Positions 60,449-64,000 of a DNA stretch of 64,000 nt are shown here, one piece after another. The stretch comes from Geojedonia sp051814705 (lineage in GTDB: Bacteria; Bacteroidota; Bacteroidia; Flavobacteriales; Flavobacteriaceae). The notes beneath the pieces were generated by a model. It made no database searches and had not been told where the DNA came from. It saw only the letters and a program-made list of their open reading frames with translations. Position 1 is the first letter of the stretch; each line of letters opens with the position of its first letter. The stretch lies in contig JBPWQW010000004.1 in the NCBI GenBank assembly GCA_051814705.1, positions 248,001 through 312,000 on the forward strand, given 5' to 3'. A program made the position numbers and the translations under genes.

Positions 60449-62089
60449 ATGAGTTCAACTACAAAATACATATTTGTTACCGGAGGGGTAACATCGTCAT
60501 TAGGAAAAGGAATTATTGCAGCTTCACTGGCAAAGTTACTTCAGGCACAAGGTTATAAAACCACCATTCAAAAATTAGATCCATATATTAACGTAGACCC
60601 GGGAACTTTAAATCCTTACGAACACGGGGAATGTTATGTTACTGATGATGGCGCAGAAACCGACTTAGATCTGGGTCACTATGAACGTTTTTTAAACGTA
60701 CCTACCAGTCAGTCCAACAACGTTACTACCGGCAAGATTTACCAAAGTGTGATTGAAAAAGAACGACGTGGCGAGTTTTTGGGAAAAACGGTTCAAGTCA
60801 TTCCGCATATCACTGACGAAATAAAAGATCGCATCCAAATTTTAGGCAAGTCTGGTGATTATGATATTGTCATTACCGAAATTGGGGGAACGGTTGGCGA
60901 CATTGAGTCCTTACCTTATATTGAAGCCGTACGTCAAATGCGTTGGGATTTGGGGGAGCACAATGCCTTGGTTATTCACTTAACGCTTATTCCGTTTTTA
61001 TCGGCAGCCGGTGAATTAAAGACTAAACCTACACAACACAGTGTTAAGACCTTGATGGAAAGTGGTGTTCAGGCCGATATTTTGGTTTGTAGAACAGAGC
61101 ATGAACTTCCTGAAGATTTACGAGGAAAATTGGCCTTGTTTTGCAACGTACGTGAGGAGGCTGTAATTCAAGCCATTGATGCATCTACAATTTACGATGT
61201 GCCAAATTTGATGTTGGAACAAGGATTGGATAAGGTGGTACTTAAAAAATTAAATTTAGCAAGTTCAACTCCTGATTTAACACAATGGAACCAGTTTTTG
61301 GAACGTCATAAAAATCCTAAAGGAGAAGTAACCATAGGTTTGATCGGTAAATATGTAGAACTCCAAGACTCTTATAAATCTATTTTAGAATCTTTTATTC
61401 ATGCTGGAGCAGAAAATGAAGTAAAGGTGAAGGTAGAGTCCATACATTCTGAACATTTAAAAGAAAAAAACGTTGTAAAAAAATTAGGACATCTACATGG
61501 TGTATTAGTTGCTCCTGGATTTGGTGAACGAGGAATTGAAGGCAAAATTGAAGCTGTTAAATACGTCAGGGAACAGAACATTCCATTTTTTGGAGTTTGT
61601 TTGGGCATGCAAATGGCAGTTATTGAATATGCAAGAAATGTGCTGGGATTGAGCGATGCTAATTCAACCGAAATGAATCCATCCACATCACATCCAGTTA
61701 TTGACCTGATGGAATCTCAAAAAACAATTACCGATAAAGGTGGAACCATGCGACTTGGTGCTTGGGATTGTGGTTTGAAAGACGGTAGTATTGTGAAAAC
61801 TATTTATAAATCGGATTCTATAAAAGAGCGCCATAGACATCGCTATGAGTTTAATAACAAATACAAGGAGCAAATTGAAGCGGCAGGTATGAAAGCCACC
61901 GGATTTAATCCAGATACCAATTTGGTTGAAATTATTGAAATTCCGAAGCACAATTGGTTTGTTGGTGTACAATACCACCCCGAGTATAAGAGTACAGTTG
62001 CCAATCCGCATCCCTTATTTGTGGCATTTGTAAAGGCGGCTCTCGATTATAAAAAAGAAAAAAAACGTGTCAGTATGGCACAAAACTAA
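60449..62089 (+). CDS. pyrG: CTP synthase
   Basis: 546 residues, full length. Synthetase domain beginning FVTGGVTSSLGKGIIAASLAKLL (P-loop) with TEIGGTVGDIESLPY, and the C-terminal class I glutamine amidotransferase domain: Cys in FFGVCLGMQMAVIEYARNVL, His/Glu in GVQYHPEYKS. It makes CTP from UTP, ATP and glutamine. yidC follows 120 bases later in the same direction. Confidence 0.98.
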   Translation: MSSTTKYIFVTGGVTSSLGKGIIAASLAKLLQAQGYKTTIQKLDPYINVDPGTLNPYEHGECYVTDDGAETDLDLGHYERFLNVPTSQSNNVTTGKIYQSVIEKERRGEFLGKTVQVIPHITDEIKDRIQILGKSGDYDIVITEIGGTVGDIESLPYIEAVRQMRWDLGEHNALVIHLTLIPFLSAAGELKTKPTQHSVKTLMESGVQADILVCRTEHELPEDLRGKLALFCNVREEAVIQAIDASTIYDVPNLMLEQGLDKVVLKKLNLASSTPDLTQWNQFLERHKNPKGEVTIGLIGKYVELQDSYKSILESFIHAGAENEVKVKVESIHSEHLKEKNVVKKLGHLHGVLVAPGFGERGIEGKIEAVKYVREQNIPFFGVCLGMQMAVIEYARNVLGLSDANSTEMNPSTSHPVIDLMESQKTITDKGGTMRLGAWDCGLKDGSIVKTIYKSDSIKERHRHRYEFNNKYKEQIEAAGMKATGFNPDTNLVEIIEIPKHNWFVGVQYHPEYKSTVANPHPLFVAFVKAALDYKKEKKRVSMAQN

Positions 62090-62141
62090 TATTGGATAGT
62101 TTTTTGTATAAAACAGAAACAGTAAAATTAATTAATCCGTC

Positions 62142-62200
62142 ATGTTGAGCATAACGAAATATCTCATTTTGAGATTCTTCTTTTCATTCAGAACGGCATC
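62142..62200. repeat. REP-like element between pyrG and yidC
   Basis: CGTCATGTTGAGCATAACGAA at the left, a perfect ATCTCA-TTT-TGAGAT hairpin (62161-62175) in the centre, and TTCAGAACGGCA at the right; outer ends pair only partly. Confidence 0.5.
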
Positions 62201-62209
62201 AATGTAAAT

Positions 62210-64000
62210 ATGGAAGAAAAAAAAATAGACATTAATTCTATAATAGGATACGTTCTTATTTTCGGAATTATATTGTACATGTTCTGGCAAAACCAACCCA
62301 CGCCAGAGCAAATTGCCGAACAGGAAAAGGCAAAGCAAGAACAAGTTGAAGCTGAAAAAAAAGCTAAAGACAATCCAAAACAAAGTGAAACATTTGTAAC
62401 ATCTGGTGAGGACTTTTCTAATGCTTCAACAACAGATTCCATACAGCTTGAAAGTATAAAAAATAAATTGGGTGCATTTGCTTATGCTTCAACCTTGCCA
62501 TCTGCAGCCGATACTGAAACCTTGGTCGAAACTGATTTTCTGTCCTTGAAATTCAGCAATAAAGGCGGTTATTTATCCGAAGTTAAACTTAAGAATTATA
62601 TCAATTATGATTCTGTGCCTATCTATTTGATCAAAGATGGGAATGCCTTGTTTAATATCAATTTTGCGACTTCAGATAACCGAATTTTAAATACTCAAGA
62701 GTTATATTTTCAGCCCACAGTATCCAAAAATGGAGATAATACGGTGGTTTCCATGAAACTGAAAGTGTCAGAATCTAAATTTCTGGAATATCGTTATGAG
62801 CTAAAACCAAACGATTATATGTTTGATTTTTCTATACGATCTCAAGGTTTACATGATGTGGTCAACAGTTCCCAAAGTGTTAATTTGGATTGGAGACTGA
62901 AGGCGTTTAGACATGATAAAAGTATATCTTATGAAAATCGATATACACGATTGACTTATCAGCACGAAGGTGATAAAATAGATAAATTAAATCCGGGTAG
63001 TGACGATGAAGAAACAGAATCTGAAGTCGACTGGATTTCGTATAGACAACACTTTTTTAGTTCAGTATTAGTTGCTGACACTCCTTTTAAAAATGTTGTA
63101 TTTAAATCTGAAAACTTAGTTAAAGATGAAAAGATAGACTCTGTTTTTACAAAGACCTATCAAACAAAACTTCCACTCACGCTAAAAGCAGGTGAATTTG
63201 ATAACAACTTAAGATTTTATTTTGGACCGACTGACAACAAAATCCTTAAAAAGTATGATATAGGGCTAGATAATAGCGTGCCATTTGGCTGGGGTATTTT
63301 TGGTTGGATCAACCGTTATGTATTTGTACCACTATTTGCTGGATTAAGCTCCTTTTTACCTTACGGGATAGCCATTATTTTAATGACCATTTTAATTAAG
63401 CTGGTCATGTCCTTTGCACAATACAAACAGTTTTTGTCTCAGGCCAAGTTAAAAATCCTTAAGCCTGAGTTGGATGCCATTCGAGAAAAGCATAAAGACA
63501 ATAAAATGAAGGCGCAACAGGAAACCATGGCATTACAGTCCAAGGCTGGCGCTAGCCCCATGGCGGGATGTTTACCGGCGTTAATACAATTGCCTGTGTT
63601 TTACGCCTTGTTTCAATTTTTTCCATCGGCTTTTGACTTGCGTCAAAAAAGCTTTCTTTGGGCAGAAGATTTGTCGTCTTATGATGTGATTGCTCGACTT
63701 CCATTTAGAATACCGATCTATGGTGAACACGTGAGTTTGTTTCCGATATTAGCGTCTGTGGCCATTTTCTTTTACATGAAAATGACTACCGGACAGCAAA
63801 TGGCTTCACAACCAACGCAGGAAGGGATGCCCGACATGAGCAAGATGATGAAATATATGGTCTATTTTTCACCCATCATGATGTTGTTTTTCTTTAACAA
63901 CTATGCTTCAGGGTTGAGTTTATATTATTTCATTTCAAACCTTATTAGTATTGGGATTATGATCGTCATCAAAAATTACATTCTTGATGAAGGTAAGATT
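62210..64000 (+). CDS. yidC: Membrane protein insertase YidC, 5' part
   Basis: The first 597 codons, open to the end of the window. N-terminal membrane segment (SIIGYVLIFGIILYMFW) and a lysine/glutamate-rich linker precede the periplasmic domain (about 90-350), which is beta-rich. The conserved core (about 365 onward) is FGWGIFGWINRYVFVPLFAGLSSFLPYGIAIILMTILIKLVMSF, KLKILKPELDAIREKHK, PMAGCLPALIQLPVFYALFQFFP and MMKYMVYFSPIMMLFFFNNYASGLSLYYFISNL. It inserts proteins into the inner membrane. The start ATG is 120 bases after pyrG. Confidence 0.97.
   Translation, partial: MEEKKIDINSIIGYVLIFGIILYMFWQNQPTPEQIAEQEKAKQEQVEAEKKAKDNPKQSETFVTSGEDFSNASTTDSIQLESIKNKLGAFAYASTLPSAADTETLVETDFLSLKFSNKGGYLSEVKLKNYINYDSVPIYLIKDGNALFNINFATSDNRILNTQELYFQPTVSKNGDNTVVSMKLKVSESKFLEYRYELKPNDYMFDFSIRSQGLHDVVNSSQSVNLDWRLKAFRHDKSISYENRYTRLTYQHEGDKIDKLNPGSDDEETESEVDWISYRQHFFSSVLVADTPFKNVVFKSENLVKDEKIDSVFTKTYQTKLPLTLKAGEFDNNLRFYFGPTDNKILKKYDIGLDNSVPFGWGIFGWINRYVFVPLFAGLSSFLPYGIAIILMTILIKLVMSFAQYKQFLSQAKLKILKPELDAIREKHKDNKMKAQQETMALQSKAGASPMAGCLPALIQLPVFYALFQFFPSAFDLRQKSFLWAEDLSSYDVIARLPFRIPIYGEHVSLFPILASVAIFFYMKMTTGQQMASQPTQEGMPDMSKMMKYMVYFSPIMMLFFFNNYASGLSLYYFISNLISIGIMIVIKNYILDEGKI

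Overview
The window is ordinary chromosomal backbone of a low-GC member of the Bacteroidota, almost certainly family Flavobacteriaceae. I infer this from the gene set (rpoB-rpoC followed by a DUF3467 gene, rpmB-rpmG-DUF4295, BshC of bacillithiol synthesis, DUF4369, DUF922, DUF6249, CarboxypepD_reg proteins and a TonB-type receptor). The promoters agree: many genes have the Bacteroidota -7 element TAnnTTTG, sometimes with TTG about 16-18 bases upstream, and few have a strong Shine-Dalgarno. I see no prophage, integron, CRISPR array, transposase or secondary-metabolite cluster. Genus cannot be called from the sequence alone.

Layout. 1-6.5 kb: the end of rpoB, rpoC and a DUF3467 gene. 6.5-11 kb: a small ferredoxin-like protein, RF3 (prfC), a translationally coupled idi / pterin synthase / manA operon, a small helical protein and tRNA-Thr(TGT). 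11-18 kb: envelope and stress genes (DUF4369 lipoprotein, DUF819 permease, an SPFH/DUF4177/ribbon-helix-helix trio, a beta-barrel protein, an alpha/beta hydrolase, an AlkB-type dioxygenase, a VanX-type dipeptidase). 18-24 kb: an ECF sigma factor with a membrane partner, a divergent DUF6249 gene, a DEAD-box helicase and a penicillin-binding-type serine hydrolase. 24-39 kb: bestrophin-like protein, CotH-like secreted protein, PPP-type phosphatase, FadL-type porin, HtpG, an S9 peptidase, a FabH-type enzyme, a TonB-type outer-membrane protein and a sodium symporter. 38.7-64 kb: housekeeping (recR, glycosyltransferase, 2-oxoacid dehydrogenase E2, exonuclease, cinA, rpmB-rpmG, ftsY, rimO, bshC, guaA, pyrG, start of yidC) mixed with secreted amidase, M14 peptidase, LysM and DUF922 proteins.

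The most interesting material is non-coding. (1) At least six intergenic regions carry short arrays with a strict 7-base period whose unit sequence differs between loci, yet unrelated loci share identical heptads; several abut the promoter or start codon. (2) A candidate regulon of the ECF sigma factor: TGTAAC-N15/16-TCGTC occurs back-to-back between sigma and DUF6249, again before the serine hydrolase at 22.2-23.9 kb, and in weaker form before the TonB-type protein at 34.5-37 kb. A still weaker copy could drive a small RNA ending at a terminator near 16.74 kb. (3) A foldable roughly 90-base element sits before ftsY, and several REP-like inverted repeats are scattered elsewhere. (4) A decayed gene end lies on the minus strand between the DUF3820 gene and pyrG.

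I found no clearly new protein system. The proteins are mostly recognisable families; the regulatory and repeat observations are the ones to test.
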